In this document: piece after piece, positions 1-13,848 of the stretch
Position numbering within the stretch: position 1 is the first letter of the stretch
Layout of the letters: each line of letters opens with the position of its first letter
NCBI RefSeq assembly: GCF_002812985.1
Contig: NZ_PGCP01000021.1
Coordinates: forward strand, 1-64,000
Length of the DNA stretch: 64,000 nucleotides
Source of the DNA: Aeromonas lusitana
GTDB taxonomy: Bacteria; Pseudomonadota; Gammaproteobacteria; Enterobacterales; Aeromonadaceae
Reading direction: 5' to 3'
The notes under the pieces: generated by a model
What the model saw: only the letters and a program-made list of their open reading frames with translations
Told to the model about the DNA's origin: nothing
Database searches by the model: none
Program-made: the position numbers and the translations under genes

Positions 1-199
1 GGCGGGCGAGGCGCGTCATCTGATCGATGAGCAGACCGCCCTTGTCTTCCAGATAAGGGGGCCGTTGCAGGCTCGGGTAGCAGAAGGTCAGCTGGGTCAG
101 CGAATCGGCGTACGCCTGGGTAGCAGGCGACAGGGGTAAGGCGGCGGCGTGCTGGGACAACCCCAGCAAGGCGCCAAGCAGGAGGAGAGTCTTGGTCAT
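1..199 (-). CDS. Periplasmic solute-binding-like protein, N-terminal part (runs off left edge)
   Basis: The minus strand reads from an ATG at 199 to the window edge, giving 66 residues. It begins with a typical Sec signal peptide: a short basic start, a leucine-rich core and an Ala-rich cleavage region ending near AAALP. The mature part has an LTFCYPSLQRPPYLED stretch followed by GGLLIDQM, the pattern seen at the start of small extracellular solute-binding proteins (SBP_bac_3 type). It lies just beyond the terminator that closes ihfA, so it is probably transcribed separately. No strong Shine-Dalgarno is visible. Family assignment is tentative because most of the gene is missing. Confidence 0.55.
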   Translation of the reverse strand, partial: MTKTLLLLGALLGLSQHAAALPLSPATQAYADSLTQLTFCYPSLQRPPYLEDKGGLLIDQMTRLAR

Positions 200-207
200 C
201 GAAACGG

Positions 208-233
208 AAAAGCCAGGCATTTGCCTGGCTTTT
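208..233 (-). terminator. Rho-independent terminator after ihfA
   Basis: An inverted repeat, AAAAGCCAGGCA paired with TGCCTGGCTTTT, has a very short loop and flanking A/T runs. It begins three bases past the ihfA stop and works on either strand. Confidence 0.8.
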
Positions 234-235
234 TA

Positions 236-532
236 TCACTCGTTGGGTTCAACATTTTCTACCCTGGCCTTGAGCTTCTGACCAGGCCGGAAGGTCACCA
301 CTCGGCGGGCGCTGATGGGAATATCTTCGCCCGTCTTGGGGTTACGTCCGGGACGCTGGTTCTTCTCACGAAGATCGAAGTTACCGAAGCCTGAAATCTT
401 GACTTGTTCACCGCGCTCGAGCGCCTGTCTGATTTCCTCAAAGAAGGCTTCCACCATGTCTTTGGCTTCACGCTTGCTCATCCCGAGCTGGGTGAACAGG
501 TGCTCTGCAATGTCGGCTTTGGTAAGCGCCAT
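236..532 (-). CDS. ihfA: Integration host factor subunit alpha
   Basis: This 98-residue HU/IHF-family DNA-bending protein forms a heterodimer with IhfB and bends DNA sharply at recombination sites, promoters and the origin. The sequence opens [13 protein letters not shown] and contains the family signature [21 protein letters not shown], including the beta-arm proline that intercalates into DNA. Length and end match E. coli IhfA. The start lies three bases after the pheT stop, so it is the last gene of pheS-pheT-ihfA, the same arrangement as in E. coli. A terminator follows directly. The identification is secure. Confidence 0.97.
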   Translation of the reverse strand: MALTKADIAEHLFTQLGMSKREAKDMVEAFFEEIRQALERGEQVKISGFGNFDLREKNQRPGRNPKTGEDIPISARRVVTFRPGQKLKARVENVEPNE

Positions 533-535
533 AGA

Positions 536-2923
536 TCAATCCCTCAAGGATGCATTCAACTCTTCACCGAGGGCTCGCACGACATTGTCTACGGTCTCGG
601 CAATCTCTTTCTCCTCCAGGGTGCGCTGGGTGTCTTGCAGAACAAGACTGATGGCCAGGCTCTTCTTGTCCTCTGCCATACCAGCTCCCTGGTATACGTC
701 GAACAAGTTTATTCCAACTAACTGATTTCCGCCAACTTTTTTAATTACTGCCAGGACGTCACCGGCCAGAACTTGACTATCGACCACCACGGCGATGTCA
801 CGGCGGTTCGCCGGGAAGCGAGACACTTCGGCCGCAACCGGCACCTTGGCAGGGATCAGCTTGTTCAACTCCAGCTCGAACATGATGGCACGGGTCTTGA
901 GACCCAGCTTCTTCTCGAGGCTCGGGTGGATGACACCGATATGGCCGATGACCACGCCATTGCGCAGGATAGCCGCGCTCTGGCCCGGGTGCAGGGCACT
1001 GTGCTCGGTGCGCTCGAAGCTGAAGCTGGCCCCTTCGGCGGTGAGATCCAGCACGGCTTCCAGATCCCCTTTCAGATCAAAGAAGTCGCTGCCACGGCTC
1101 TTGATGTCCCAGTGCTCGTCGCTCTGGTTGCCGGTGATGATGCCGGCCAGCATGGGCTCCTGACGGATGCCGTTCTCGGCACTCGCGTCCTTGATGAAGC
1201 GCAGGCCCTGCTCGAACAGACGCACACGACCCTGTTGACGGTTCTGGTTGTAGACCACGGCCTGCACCAGACCCGGGAAGAGCGACACCCGCATGGCGGA
1301 CATCTCGACCGAGATGGGGTTTGGCAGCACTATGGCGTCGCTTTGCGGGTAGAGCAGTTGCTGGCTCTTGGGATCCACGAAGCTGTAGGTGATGGCTTCC
1401 TGGAAGCCACGGTCCACCAGCAGATCGCGCACCCGCTTGAGGGTCACCTGACCTTCCGCCTGCTCGACCATGGCCAAGGAGGCCGCCGGTTTCAGGTTCG
1501 GGATGTTGTTGTAGCCGTAGATGCGGGCCACTTCCTCGATGAGGTCTTCCTCGATGGCGATATCGAAACGCCAGGACGGGGCCAGCGCGGTCCAGCCATC
1601 GGCCTCAACGGTCACCTGCATGCCGAGGCGAGTCAGGATCTCCAGCACCTGGGCATCGCCCACGCTGATGCCGATCACCTTATCGAGCTTGGTACGGCGC
1701 AGCTTGATGGGGGCCGCCTTGGGCAGATGGGCGTCGGATTTGACCTCGATGACAGGACCCGCTTCGCCGCCGCAGATATCCAGCAGCAGACGGGTGGCAC
1801 GGTCCATCACCTTGGCTTGCAGCTCGGGATCCACGCCCCGCTCGAAGCGGTGGGAGGAGTCGGTGTGCAGGCCATAGGTACGGGCACGGCCTGTGATGGA
1901 GAGCGGCGCGAAGAAGGCGCACTCCAGCAGCACGTCGGTGGTCTCGGTGGAGACGCCGGTGCGCTCACCGCCGAAGATGCCGGCCATGCAGGCAGGGCCT
2001 TTGGCGTCGGCGATAACCAAGGTGGTCTCTTTGAGCTTGACCTCGTTGCCGTCCAGCAGGGTCATGGGCTCATCGGCCTTGGCGCGGCGCACCACCAGCT
2101 CACCCTCGAGGGTCGCCAGATCGAAGGCGTGCATCGGTTGACCGTATTCCAGCATCAGGAAGTTGGTGATGTCGACGATGGCGTCGATGGAGCGAATGCC
2201 GCCACGGCGCAGCTTCTCTTGCATCCAGAGCGGGCTCATGGCGTGCAGGTTCAGTCCCTTGATGACGCGGCCGAGGTAGCGCGGGCAGTCTGCCGGTGCC
2301 TCGACCCGGATCGGGAAGGTCGCGTCTATGGTGGCCGGGGCAGGTGCCCAGCTTGGCTCGACCACGTCGGCGCTGTTGAGTACGCCAATCTCGCGGGCAA
2401 GACCCGCTATGCCGAGGCAATCGGCGCGGTTCGGAGTCAAGTCCACGTCGATGGCGACGTCGCTCAGGTTCAGGTAGTCACGGATATCGGTGCCGATGGG
2501 GGCATCGGCTGGCAGCTCTATGATGCCGTCCGCTTCCACCTCGATACCGAGCTCGCTGAAGGAGCAGAGCATGCCGTGAGACGGCTGGCCGCGCAGCTTG
2601 GCTTTCTTGATGGTGAAGTCACCCGGCAGGGTCGCGCCCACCTTGGCCACACACACTTTCAAACCGGTGCGGCAGTTCGGCGCGCCGCAGACGATGTCCA
2701 GCAGTTCGGCTTCGCCCACATTGACCTTGGTCACCCGCAGCTTGTCGGCGTCCGGGTGCTGGGCACACTCGACCACTTCACCGACCACCACATTGTTGAA
2801 CTGACCGGCAACCGCCTCGATGGCGTCGACTTCCAGACCAGCCATGGTGATCTGTTCGGCCAGTGCGTTATCACTCAACTCGGTGCGGACCCACTCCATC
2901 ACCCAGGATTTACTGAATTTCAT
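536..2923 (-). CDS. pheT: Phenylalanine--tRNA ligase beta subunit
   Basis: The 795-residue beta subunit of the alpha2-beta2 PheRS charges tRNA-Phe in the cytoplasm. Visible domains are an N-terminal tRNA-binding OB fold (about residues 40-150, with [15 protein letters not shown]), the B3/B4 editing region (about 210-380), a B5 domain (about 400-475) and the C-terminal anticodon-binding fold (about 700-795, with [15 protein letters not shown]). Length matches E. coli PheT. It starts 12 bases after pheS behind a GAGAG-type ribosome site and ends three bases before ihfA, so the three genes form one operon. Confidence 0.97.
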   Translation of the reverse strand: MKFSKSWVMEWVRTELSDNALAEQITMAGLEVDAIEAVAGQFNNVVVGEVVECAQHPDADKLRVTKVNVGEAELLDIVCGAPNCRTGLKVCVAKVGATLPGDFTIKKAKLRGQPSHGMLCSFSELGIEVEADGIIELPADAPIGTDIRDYLNLSDVAIDVDLTPNRADCLGIAGLAREIGVLNSADVVEPSWAPAPATIDATFPIRVEAPADCPRYLGRVIKGLNLHAMSPLWMQEKLRRGGIRSIDAIVDITNFLMLEYGQPMHAFDLATLEGELVVRRAKADEPMTLLDGNEVKLKETTLVIADAKGPACMAGIFGGERTGVSTETTDVLLECAFFAPLSITGRARTYGLHTDSSHRFERGVDPELQAKVMDRATRLLLDICGGEAGPVIEVKSDAHLPKAAPIKLRRTKLDKVIGISVGDAQVLEILTRLGMQVTVEADGWTALAPSWRFDIAIEEDLIEEVARIYGYNNIPNLKPAASLAMVEQAEGQVTLKRVRDLLVDRGFQEAITYSFVDPKSQQLLYPQSDAIVLPNPISVEMSAMRVSLFPGLVQAVVYNQNRQQGRVRLFEQGLRFIKDASAENGIRQEPMLAGIITGNQSDEHWDIKSRGSDFFDLKGDLEAVLDLTAEGASFSFERTEHSALHPGQSAAILRNGVVIGHIGVIHPSLEKKLGLKTRAIMFELELNKLIPAKVPVAAEVSRFPANRRDIAVVVDSQVLAGDVLAVIKKVGGNQLVGINLFDVYQGAGMAEDKKSLAISLVLQDTQRTLEEKEIAETVDNVVRALGEELNASLRD

Positions 2924-2935
2924 GTTCTCTCGCCC

Positions 2936-6329
<3,394 letters not shown>

Positions 6330-6343
6330 TAGAGAGACAAGAA

Positions 6344-6372
6344 GGGCTGACGATACTCGTCGGCCCTCCCCT
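6344..6372. terminator. Hairpin between convergent AKR and LysR genes
   Basis: GGGCTGACGA and TCGTCGGCCC form a ten-base-pair stem with a three-base loop. The downstream tract is only CTCCCCTTT, so termination strength is uncertain. Confidence 0.55.
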
Positions 6373-6397
6373 TTAATCCCCGACTCTCTTTAACCCC

Positions 6398-7685
<1,288 letters not shown>

Positions 7686-9308
7686 ATGCCAACCATCTTC
7701 ACCATCAGACCCGTTCCCCTCGTCTTCTTGCTGGCGCTTTGCTTTACCGCCCTGCTCAACTGGCCCGTCTTGCTGCACCTTTACCATATTCTGAGTAAGC
7801 TCGAGCACGTCAAACCTGGGTTTGCCTTCTCCATTCCCATCGTGCTGGTGGCGGCGCTGAACCTGGTGTTCATGCCCCTGTCCCTGCGCTACCTGTTCAA
7901 GCCCTGCTTTGCCTTCCTGTTTATCGCCGGCGCCATCGTCAGCGTCGCCATGCTGAAATACCGGGTGCTGTTTGATCAGGAGATGATCCAGAACATCTTC
8001 GAGACCAACCAGAGCGAGGCTGGCGCCTACCTGAGCCCGACCATGATAAGTTGGGTGTTCTTCACCGGCATACTGCCTGCCCTCTTGCTGTTTTTTATCA
8101 AGATTGACTATGCAAGCCCCTGGTACAGAGGCATTCTGCCCCGCCTCTTGTCCATGCTGGCCTCCCTGGCCGTGCTGGCCCTGGTCGCCGGACTTTACTA
8201 CAAGGATTACGCCTCCGTCGGGCGCAACAACCGGGATCTGAACCGGGAGATAGTTCCGATCAGTGCCCTCTACGGCACCGGCAAGTATCTCCATCAGCGC
8301 TATCTTGCCGAGCCCATCCTCTATACCAGACTGGGAGAGGATGCCGTTCGCACCCAAACCGCGGGCAAGCCCACCCTGATGTTCCTGGTGATAGGCGAGA
8401 CGGCCCGCGGCAAGAACTTCTCCATGAACGGCTATCACAGGCAGACCAACCCCTTCACAAGTCAGATAGGCAACCTTATCTCCTTCACGGACGTCCACTC
8501 CTGCGGCACCGCCACCGCCATCTCGCTGCCCTGCATGTTCTCTAATCTCGGCCGCAGCGGCTTTGACAGCAATCTGGCGCGCCATCGGGATGATCTGCTG
8601 GATGTGCTGCAAAAGAGCGGGGTCGCCATCTTCTGGAAGGAGAACGACGGCGGCTGCAAGGGGGTTTGCGATCGCGTCCCCAACATGGAGGTGAGCCCCA
8701 AGGAGCACCCCGCATTCTGCGATGGCGAGACCTGCCATGACGAGGTGCTGCTGCAGGGGCTCGAAGAGGAGATAGGCCGGATGCAGGGAGACAAGCTGGT
8801 GATCTTTCACCTCATCGGCAGCCATGGTCCCGCCTACTACCAGCGCTATCCCGATGCCCATCGGGTCTTCCTGCCCGATTGCCGGCGCAGTGACATCGAA
8901 AACTGCAGCAACGAGGCGCTGATCAACACCTATGACAACAGCATCCACTACACAGACCATGTGATAGCCGAGCTGATAGCCCGGCTGCAGCACCATGACA
9001 GCGACTACCAGACTGCGCTGCTCTATGTCTCCGATCACGGGGAGTCCCTTGGCGAGATGGGGCTCTATCTACACGGCACTCCCTACCGCTTCGCCCCCGA
9101 TGAGCAGACCCGTGTGCCGCTCCAGCTTTGGCTGTCGACGGGGTTTATCCAGCAAAAACAAGTGGATTTCGATTGCCTGCGCGAGAGCGCCAGTGCGAAG
9201 CGCTTCTCTCACGACAACCTCTTTCCCTCCCTGCTCGGGATCTGGGACGTGACGACCCGTGTCTATCGGCGCGAGCTGGATCTCTTCGCCCCCTGCCGGC
9301 CGGGGTGA
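7686..9308 (+). CDS. MCR-3-like phosphoethanolamine--lipid A transferase
   Basis: This 540-residue inner-membrane enzyme transfers phosphoethanolamine from phosphatidylethanolamine to lipid A, lowering the negative charge that polymyxins bind. Five hydrophobic helices fill residues 1-175 and the rest is the periplasmic sulfatase-fold domain. The catalytic nucleophile is Thr277 in SCGTATA. Zinc ligands expected from the family are Glu238 (GETARGKNFSMNGY), Asp450 and His451 (DHGESLGE), with His380 and His463 in the active site. Paired cysteines match the family disulfides. From memory, long stretches such as IFWKENDGGCKGVCDRVPN agree with MCR-3, and the Thr numbering is the same. The dgkA gene that accompanies mobile mcr-3 is absent, which argues for a resident chromosomal gene. 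Confidence 0.9.
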   Translation: MPTIFTIRPVPLVFLLALCFTALLNWPVLLHLYHILSKLEHVKPGFAFSIPIVLVAALNLVFMPLSLRYLFKPCFAFLFIAGAIVSVAMLKYRVLFDQEMIQNIFETNQSEAGAYLSPTMISWVFFTGILPALLLFFIKIDYASPWYRGILPRLLSMLASLAVLALVAGLYYKDYASVGRNNRDLNREIVPISALYGTGKYLHQRYLAEPILYTRLGEDAVRTQTAGKPTLMFLVIGETARGKNFSMNGYHRQTNPFTSQIGNLISFTDVHSCGTATAISLPCMFSNLGRSGFDSNLARHRDDLLDVLQKSGVAIFWKENDGGCKGVCDRVPNMEVSPKEHPAFCDGETCHDEVLLQGLEEEIGRMQGDKLVIFHLIGSHGPAYYQRYPDAHRVFLPDCRRSDIENCSNEALINTYDNSIHYTDHVIAELIARLQHHDSDYQTALLYVSDHGESLGEMGLYLHGTPYRFAPDEQTRVPLQLWLSTGFIQQKQVDFDCLRESASAKRFSHDNLFPSLLGIWDVTTRVYRRELDLFAPCRPG

Positions 9309-9411
9309 TAAGGTGCAGACTGGCTGAGCGGGCCTGATGGCCCATCAGCCTCGCTATACTGGATCACTGCCATGCGCCCACTGGGCCGGCCACCATGAGG
9401 AGAGACGAGCG

Positions 9412-10101
9412 ATGAACGAACAACCCAAGATAGTTCTGGTACACGGCTTCTGGGGGGGCGCCGCCCACTGGCACCCGGTGATCACCCGGCTGCTGCAAAA
9501 AGGATTCACCCAGTTGCAGGCGGTGGAGCTGCCCCTCACCTCCCTCGCTGAGGATGCGGAGCGGGTGCGCAAGATGGTGGCGCAGCACGCCGGTCCCGTG
9601 CTGCTGGTCGGCCACTCTTACGGTGGCGCCGTCATCAGCGAGATGGGCGACATGCCCAACGTCGTCGGCCTGGTCTACATCGCCGCCTTCGCCCCTGACG
9701 CAGGCGAGAGCGCGGGGGGCATCACCCAGGTGCATCCACCCGTTGCCATTGCCAGCATAGCCCCCGACAGCGACGGCTATCTCTGGATCAAGCAAAGCGA
9801 GTTTCACGCCAGCTTCTGCCAGGACCTGACCCCACTTGAGGCGCAGCTGATGGCCATCTGCCAGAAGGCGCCGCTGGGCTCGACCTTTGGCAACGAGGTC
9901 CAGGCACCGGCCTGGAAGAAAAAACCAAGCTGGTATCAGATCTCCAGTGAAGATCGCATGATAAACCCTGAAAATCAGCAGAGGATGGCGGCAAGAATGC
10001 AACCTCGCCAGATCATCACCCTGGCCGCCAGCCACGCCTCCCTGGTGTCAAAGGCCGACGAGGTGAGCAACCTGATTGCCAGCGCCACCCAGGGGCGCTA
10101 A
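9412..10101 (+). CDS. Alpha/beta hydrolase (esterase-like)
   Basis: A 229-residue cytoplasmic hydrolase of the alpha/beta fold, close in pattern to small plant-type esterases of the salicylate-binding protein/EstC group. The oxyanion motif HGFWGG lies near residue 11. The nucleophile is Ser69 in GHSYGG, and the likely acid and base are Asp181 and His208 (AASHASLVS). The frame is open from an ATG at 9337, but the ATG at 9412 follows GAGGAGAGAC and gives the usual compact N-terminus. It lies 103 bases after the MCR-3-like gene and may be read with it. The substrate is unknown. Confidence 0.85.
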   Translation: MNEQPKIVLVHGFWGGAAHWHPVITRLLQKGFTQLQAVELPLTSLAEDAERVRKMVAQHAGPVLLVGHSYGGAVISEMGDMPNVVGLVYIAAFAPDAGESAGGITQVHPPVAIASIAPDSDGYLWIKQSEFHASFCQDLTPLEAQLMAICQKAPLGSTFGNEVQAPAWKKKPSWYQISSEDRMINPENQQRMAARMQPRQIITLAASHASLVSKADEVSNLIASATQGR

Positions 10102-10142
10102 GGACGCGAGCCCCTGCGCTCACCCGTAACAGCTTTCTCCGA

Positions 10143-10185
10143 GACATAAAAAGGGCGTGGTCTTTGACCACGCCCTTTTTATGTC
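10143..10185. terminator. Strong bidirectional terminator
   Basis: A perfect 20-base inverted repeat, starting GACATAAAAAGGGCGTGGTC with a three-base TTT loop, lies between the convergent hydrolase and alkylsulfatase genes. The A run on one side and T run on the other make it work on both strands. Confidence 0.92.
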
Positions 10186-10211
10186 TGAAGTGGCGCCGGT
10201 GCGCCCCGCTA

Positions 10212-12206
10212 TCAGGGGGTCACTATGTTGAACCAGAACTCGAAGTTGTCGAGATAACCCAGCACTTCCTTGAGCTTGTCGCTGCTGCCGGTGATCTTCA
10301 CATCCCCCGCCGCAACGGCCTTCTCCAGGGTGGTTTGCTTCAAGATCAGGTTGTTCAGGGTATCCCGCGACAGCGCGATCGTGGTGTCGGCGTTGCTGGC
10401 CTCGGCATTGGCCGTGTGGTTCAGCACCCCGTTCTCCAGCTCCACCTTGTACTTGCCACCGGTATCGCCGAAGTCGAAGTTCAGCACCGCCTTGGCATCC
10501 CCGGACTTGGGTCCGTTCAGGCGCACCGCCAGGTAGTCGAAGAACATGTCGAGCGACATGGCGCGCACCGTGTCCGGGCTCGCCGTGTTCGGGGTCGGCA
10601 GCTGGGTCACGCCGCTGCGCAGCTCCTTGGCACCGGTCAGGTAGAAGTTGCGCCACGGGCCGGACTCGGCCTGATAGCCCATCTGCTCGAGGGCATCGGC
10701 TTCCAGCTCCTTGGCCGCCTTGTTGCTCGGATCGGCGAACACCACATGTTTGACCACCTGAGCGACCCAGCGATACTCGCCCTTGTCATAGGAGGCCTTG
10801 GCTTTTTTCAGCACCTCGTCGGCACCGCCCATGAACTCCACATACTTCTTGGCCGACTCGGTCGGGGTCAGCTCGTTCAGGGTCGCCGGGTTGCCGTCAA
10901 ACCAGCCCAGGTAGAGCACATAGGTGGCCTTCACGTTGTGGCTGATGGAGCCGTAGTAGCCGCGGTTGGCCCAGGTGTTGGCCAGGGTATCCGGCAGCTT
11001 GAACTGCTCGGCGATCTCGTCCCGGGTGTAACCCATGTTGGCCAGACGCAGGGTCTCATCGTTTATGTAGCGATAGAGGTCGCGTTGGGACTTGAGCAAG
11101 GTGGTGACTTCCTTGTTGCCCCAGGTTGGCCAGTGGTGCTGGGCAAACATGACCTCGGCCTTGTCGCCCCACATGGAGAGCGCCTGGTTCAGGTACTTGG
11201 ACCAGGGCAGCGGCTCGCGGATCTTGGCGCCGCGCAGTGAGTAAGTGTTGTGCAGTGTGTGGGTCGCATCTTCGGCGGCGGAGATGGCCTTCTTCTCCTC
11301 TATGTACCACAGCATCTCGGACGGTGCTTCCGAGCCAGGCGCCATCATGAACTCATAGGTCAGCCCGTCGATGACCTCTTTCTGGCCGGTCTTGGTGATG
11401 ATGTCGGTGGGCGCTATCAGGGTGACAGTCCCCGCCGAGGTGGTGGTGCCGAGGCCTGCGCCGACCTGGCCCTTCTCGTCGGCCGGCAGCAGGTTGCCAT
11501 ACATGTAGCTGGCACGGCGACTCATGACGTTACCCGCCATGATGTTCTCGGCGACCGCGGCTTCCATGAAGCCTTCCGGTGCATAGATCTTCACCTTGCC
11601 GGCCTTCACATCGGCCTCATCGACCACGCCGCGCACGCCACCATAGTGGTCAACGTGACTGTGGGTATAGATGACGGCCTTGACCGGCTTCTTGCCCTGA
11701 TGCTTGTAGTAGAGATCCAGGCCAATCTTGGCGGTTTCCGCCGACACCAGAGGATCGACGAGGGTGATGCCCTCCTTGCCCTCTATGATGGTCATGTTGG
11801 AGAGATCCAGGTTACGGATCTGATAGATACCGTCCGTTACCTTGAACAGGCCGCTGATGTTGATTAGCTGTGCCTGGCGCCACAGGCTGGGGTTGACGGT
11901 AGCGGGGGCCTTCTCCCCTTCCTTGATGAAGCCGTATTTCTGCGGATCCCAGATGAGGTTGCCCGCTTCGCCCTTGATGGGGGCCGGCGGCAAGGCCGCG
12001 ATGAAGCCCTTGTTGGCATTCTCGAAATCTGTCTTGTCTGCGAAGGGTAACTGCTTGAGCAGTTGGTCATTGGCCGCCTGGGTTGCGGCGGCGGCATCCT
12101 TGCGCAGATCGTCTGCGGCAAAGCTCGGAACAGACAAGCTGGTCACCAGACCGGCCAGCATCAGCTTGACGAAGACGGGTTTGATTTTCCTGTGCATCGA
12201 TTTCAT
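10212..12206 (-). CDS. Linear alkylsulfatase (SdsA1/YjcS family), exported
   Basis: This 664-residue zinc hydrolase cleaves primary alkyl sulfates such as dodecyl sulfate to alcohol and sulfate. A signal peptide (residues 1-30, ending PSFA-A) predicts periplasmic or outer location. The metallo-beta-lactamase domain carries THSHVDH at 181-187, with further metal ligands in SAAEDATHTLHN and AQHHWPTWG. An alkylsulfatase dimerisation domain follows, and the C-terminus has the SCP2-like lipid-binding domain. Length agrees with E. coli YjcS. The ATG at 12206 follows AGGGAGAGAAC; an in-frame ATG at 12197 is the alternative. The gene stands alone between two terminators. Confidence 0.92.
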   Translation of the reverse strand: MKSMHRKIKPVFVKLMLAGLVTSLSVPSFAADDLRKDAAAATQAANDQLLKQLPFADKTDFENANKGFIAALPPAPIKGEAGNLIWDPQKYGFIKEGEKAPATVNPSLWRQAQLINISGLFKVTDGIYQIRNLDLSNMTIIEGKEGITLVDPLVSAETAKIGLDLYYKHQGKKPVKAVIYTHSHVDHYGGVRGVVDEADVKAGKVKIYAPEGFMEAAVAENIMAGNVMSRRASYMYGNLLPADEKGQVGAGLGTTTSAGTVTLIAPTDIITKTGQKEVIDGLTYEFMMAPGSEAPSEMLWYIEEKKAISAAEDATHTLHNTYSLRGAKIREPLPWSKYLNQALSMWGDKAEVMFAQHHWPTWGNKEVTTLLKSQRDLYRYINDETLRLANMGYTRDEIAEQFKLPDTLANTWANRGYYGSISHNVKATYVLYLGWFDGNPATLNELTPTESAKKYVEFMGGADEVLKKAKASYDKGEYRWVAQVVKHVVFADPSNKAAKELEADALEQMGYQAESGPWRNFYLTGAKELRSGVTQLPTPNTASPDTVRAMSLDMFFDYLAVRLNGPKSGDAKAVLNFDFGDTGGKYKVELENGVLNHTANAEASNADTTIALSRDTLNNLILKQTTLEKAVAAGDVKITGSSDKLKEVLGYLDNFEFWFNIVTP

Positions 12207-12596
12207 GTTCTCTCCCTGTTGTAAACGGACTTTCTCTTTTCATTACAAACACACAACCCATAGAGACTCTCTTGATAGCGAGCCCTAATCAAGCTTTTAC
12301 ACAATAAATACAATGGGTTGCTATATGTACAGCGTAAAGGGTAGCTGACGATCTCATGAGCATGAGGAAATAATCGAGAACGAGGGGATGACACTAGCCC
12401 GAGGCCAGTGCTGACGGGGAGCGAGAAGAGACGGGGCAATAAGGGAAAGATGACGAGGCAGCCACAGGGGCGATGGTCAAGCGGTTAATCGTTGCGCAAC
12501 AAAGAGATAGAAAACGGCGTCGCTTTGCTCACCGGCCGCGACAATTGTTGTCACCCCATGATGAGTCATGTCAAAAACGAAACGGCACAAAAACAA
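12207..12596. other. Intergenic region upstream of the alkylsulfatase gene
   Basis: About 390 bases hold no gene I can support. The first 130 bases upstream of the sulfatase are AT-rich and likely contain its promoter. The rest is plain sequence up to the rplT terminator. Confidence 0.4.
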
Positions 12597-12620
12597 AAAA
12601 GGAGGCCTAGGCCTCCTTTT
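12597..12620 (-). terminator. Terminator after rplT
   Basis: The palindrome AAAAGGAGGCCTAGGCCTCC is followed on the minus strand by a long T tract. It closes the thrS-infC-rpmI-rplT transcript, which therefore does not continue into pheST as it can in E. coli. Confidence 0.88.
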
Positions 12621-12641
12621 ATCTTTCATAACAGAACCGGA

Positions 12642-12998
12642 TTAAACCAGAGCTGCTTTAGCTTTTTCAACCAGGGCGGTGAAAGCCAGCTTGTCGTGAA
12701 CGGCGATATCGGACAGGATCTTGCGATCGATCTCGATAGAAGCCTTCTTCAGACCGTTGATCAGACGGCTGTAGGACAGACCGTTCTGACGGGCAGCAGC
12801 GTTGATACGCGCGATCCACAGTTGACGGAACTGACGCTTCTTCTGGCGACGGTCACGGTAGGCATACTGACCAGCTTTGGTTACCGCTTGTACCGCTACG
12901 CGGTAGACACGGGAACGGGCGCCGTAGTAACCCTTGGCGGCTTTCATTACTTTCTTGTGACGAGCGCGAGCGGTCACACCACGTTTAACTCTTGGCAT
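12642..12998 (-). CDS. rplT: Large ribosomal subunit protein bL20
   Basis: A 118-residue basic protein that binds 23S rRNA early in 50S assembly. It opens [19 protein letters not shown] and keeps the conserved [27 protein letters not shown]. In E. coli L20 also represses translation of rpmI-rplT by binding their mRNA. It lies 15 bases after rpmI and is the last gene before a strong terminator. Confidence 0.98.
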   Translation of the reverse strand: MPRVKRGVTARARHKKVMKAAKGYYGARSRVYRVAVQAVTKAGQYAYRDRRQKKRQFRQLWIARINAAARQNGLSYSRLINGLKKASIEIDRKILSDIAVHDKLAFTALVEKAKAALV

Positions 12999-13013
12999 TT
13001 TTCACATCCCCCC

Positions 13014-13211
13014 TTAAGCGTACGGCAGACAAGCGACAACACGTTTGTGGTCAGCAGCAGAAACCATGAACTTCGGTCCCAGCTTACGCTTACGTTTGCT
13101 GCTCTTCTTGGTCAGGATGTGACGCAGGTGGTTATGCTTGCACTTGAAGCGGCCGGAGCCAGTCTTCTTGAAGCGCTTTGCAGCACCCCGGTTGGTTTTC
13201 ATCTTCGGCAT
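13014..13211 (-). CDS. rpmI: Large ribosomal subunit protein bL35
   Basis: A 65-residue ribosomal protein, [20 protein letters not shown] at its start, very rich in Lys and Arg. It lies between infC (85-base gap containing a perfect hairpin) and rplT (15 bases), matching the E. coli infC-rpmI-rplT order. Its translation is expected to be coupled to rplT under L20 feedback. Confidence 0.98.
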   Translation of the reverse strand: MPKMKTNRGAAKRFKKTGSGRFKCKHNHLRHILTKKSSKRKRKLGPKFMVSAADHKRVVACLPYA

Positions 13212-13256
13212 TTCATACTCCGCATTGTGAGTGACAACAAAATCGCAAGGCGAACC

Positions 13257-13281
13257 GACTCATGGGACGAGCCCATGAGTC
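13257..13281 (-). promoter_or_regulatory. Hairpin between infC and rpmI (possible L20 operator or processing stem)
   Basis: GACTCATGGG and CCCATGAGTC form a perfect ten-base stem with a five-base loop in the 85-base infC-rpmI gap. No T tract follows in the direction of transcription, so it is not a simple terminator. In E. coli the L20 translational operator lies in the rpmI leader, so a role there is reasonable but not proven. Confidence 0.5.
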
Positions 13282-13296
13282 AATTTCTTGTGGGCC

Positions 13297-13845
13297 TTAA
13301 GATTTCTTCTTAGGTGCGAGGACCATCACAGCTTGACGGCCTTCGACTTTCGGGAACGATTCGACTACGGCCAACTCTTCCAGATCGTTTTTGACTCGCT
13401 CCAGTACCTTGATACCAAGATCCTGGTGGGCCATTTCACGACCACGGAAGCGCAGGGTGACCTTAGCCTTGTCCCCGTCTTCCAGAAAGCGAACCAGGTT
13501 GCGTAGTTTTACCTGATAGTCGCCTTCGTCAGTGCCAGGACGGAATTTGATTTCCTTGACCTGGACGACTTTCTGCTTTTTCTTCTGTTCTTTAGTGGTC
13601 TTGCTCTTTTCGTAGAGGAATTTGCCGTAATCCATGATCCGGCAAACGGGCGGCTCAGCGTTGGGACTGATCTCGACCAGATCCACTCCGGCCTCAAGGG
13701 CCAAGTTCAGAGCATCTTGGATGGAGACGATGCCAATGGCTTCACCATCCAAACCGGTCAGACGAACTTCTTTCAGACGGATCTCTTCATTGATCCGGTG
13801 AGCGCGGGCTTGCGGTTGCTTGCCCAGTTTTTTTCCGCCTTTTAT
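13297..13845 (-). CDS. infC: Translation initiation factor IF-3, probable AUA start
   Basis: IF-3 keeps ribosomal subunits apart and rejects wrong start codons. The protein is 182 residues, with an N domain, a lysine-rich linker ([14 protein letters not shown]) and a C domain ending MVLAPKKKS. An ATG-initiated reading would begin only at 13752 and lose the first 31 residues. The frame reads back to an ATA at 13845-13843, giving [10 protein letters not shown], which parallels the E. coli start MKGGKRV encoded from AUU. GGAGGAATAAGCT precedes it, with the Shine-Dalgarno inside the end of thrS. Rare start codons here allow IF-3 to repress its own synthesis. Confidence 0.92.
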   Translation of the reverse strand: MKGGKKLGKQPQARAHRINEEIRLKEVRLTGLDGEAIGIVSIQDALNLALEAGVDLVEISPNAEPPVCRIMDYGKFLYEKSKTTKEQKKKQKVVQVKEIKFRPGTDEGDYQVKLRNLVRFLEDGDKAKVTLRFRGREMAHQDLGIKVLERVKNDLEELAVVESFPKVEGRQAVMVLAPKKKS

Positions 13846-13848
13846 AGC

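Noticed and set aside
12492-13313. 273-codon plus-strand frame across rplT and rpmI
   Set aside because: Antisense to two certain ribosomal protein genes; shadow frame.
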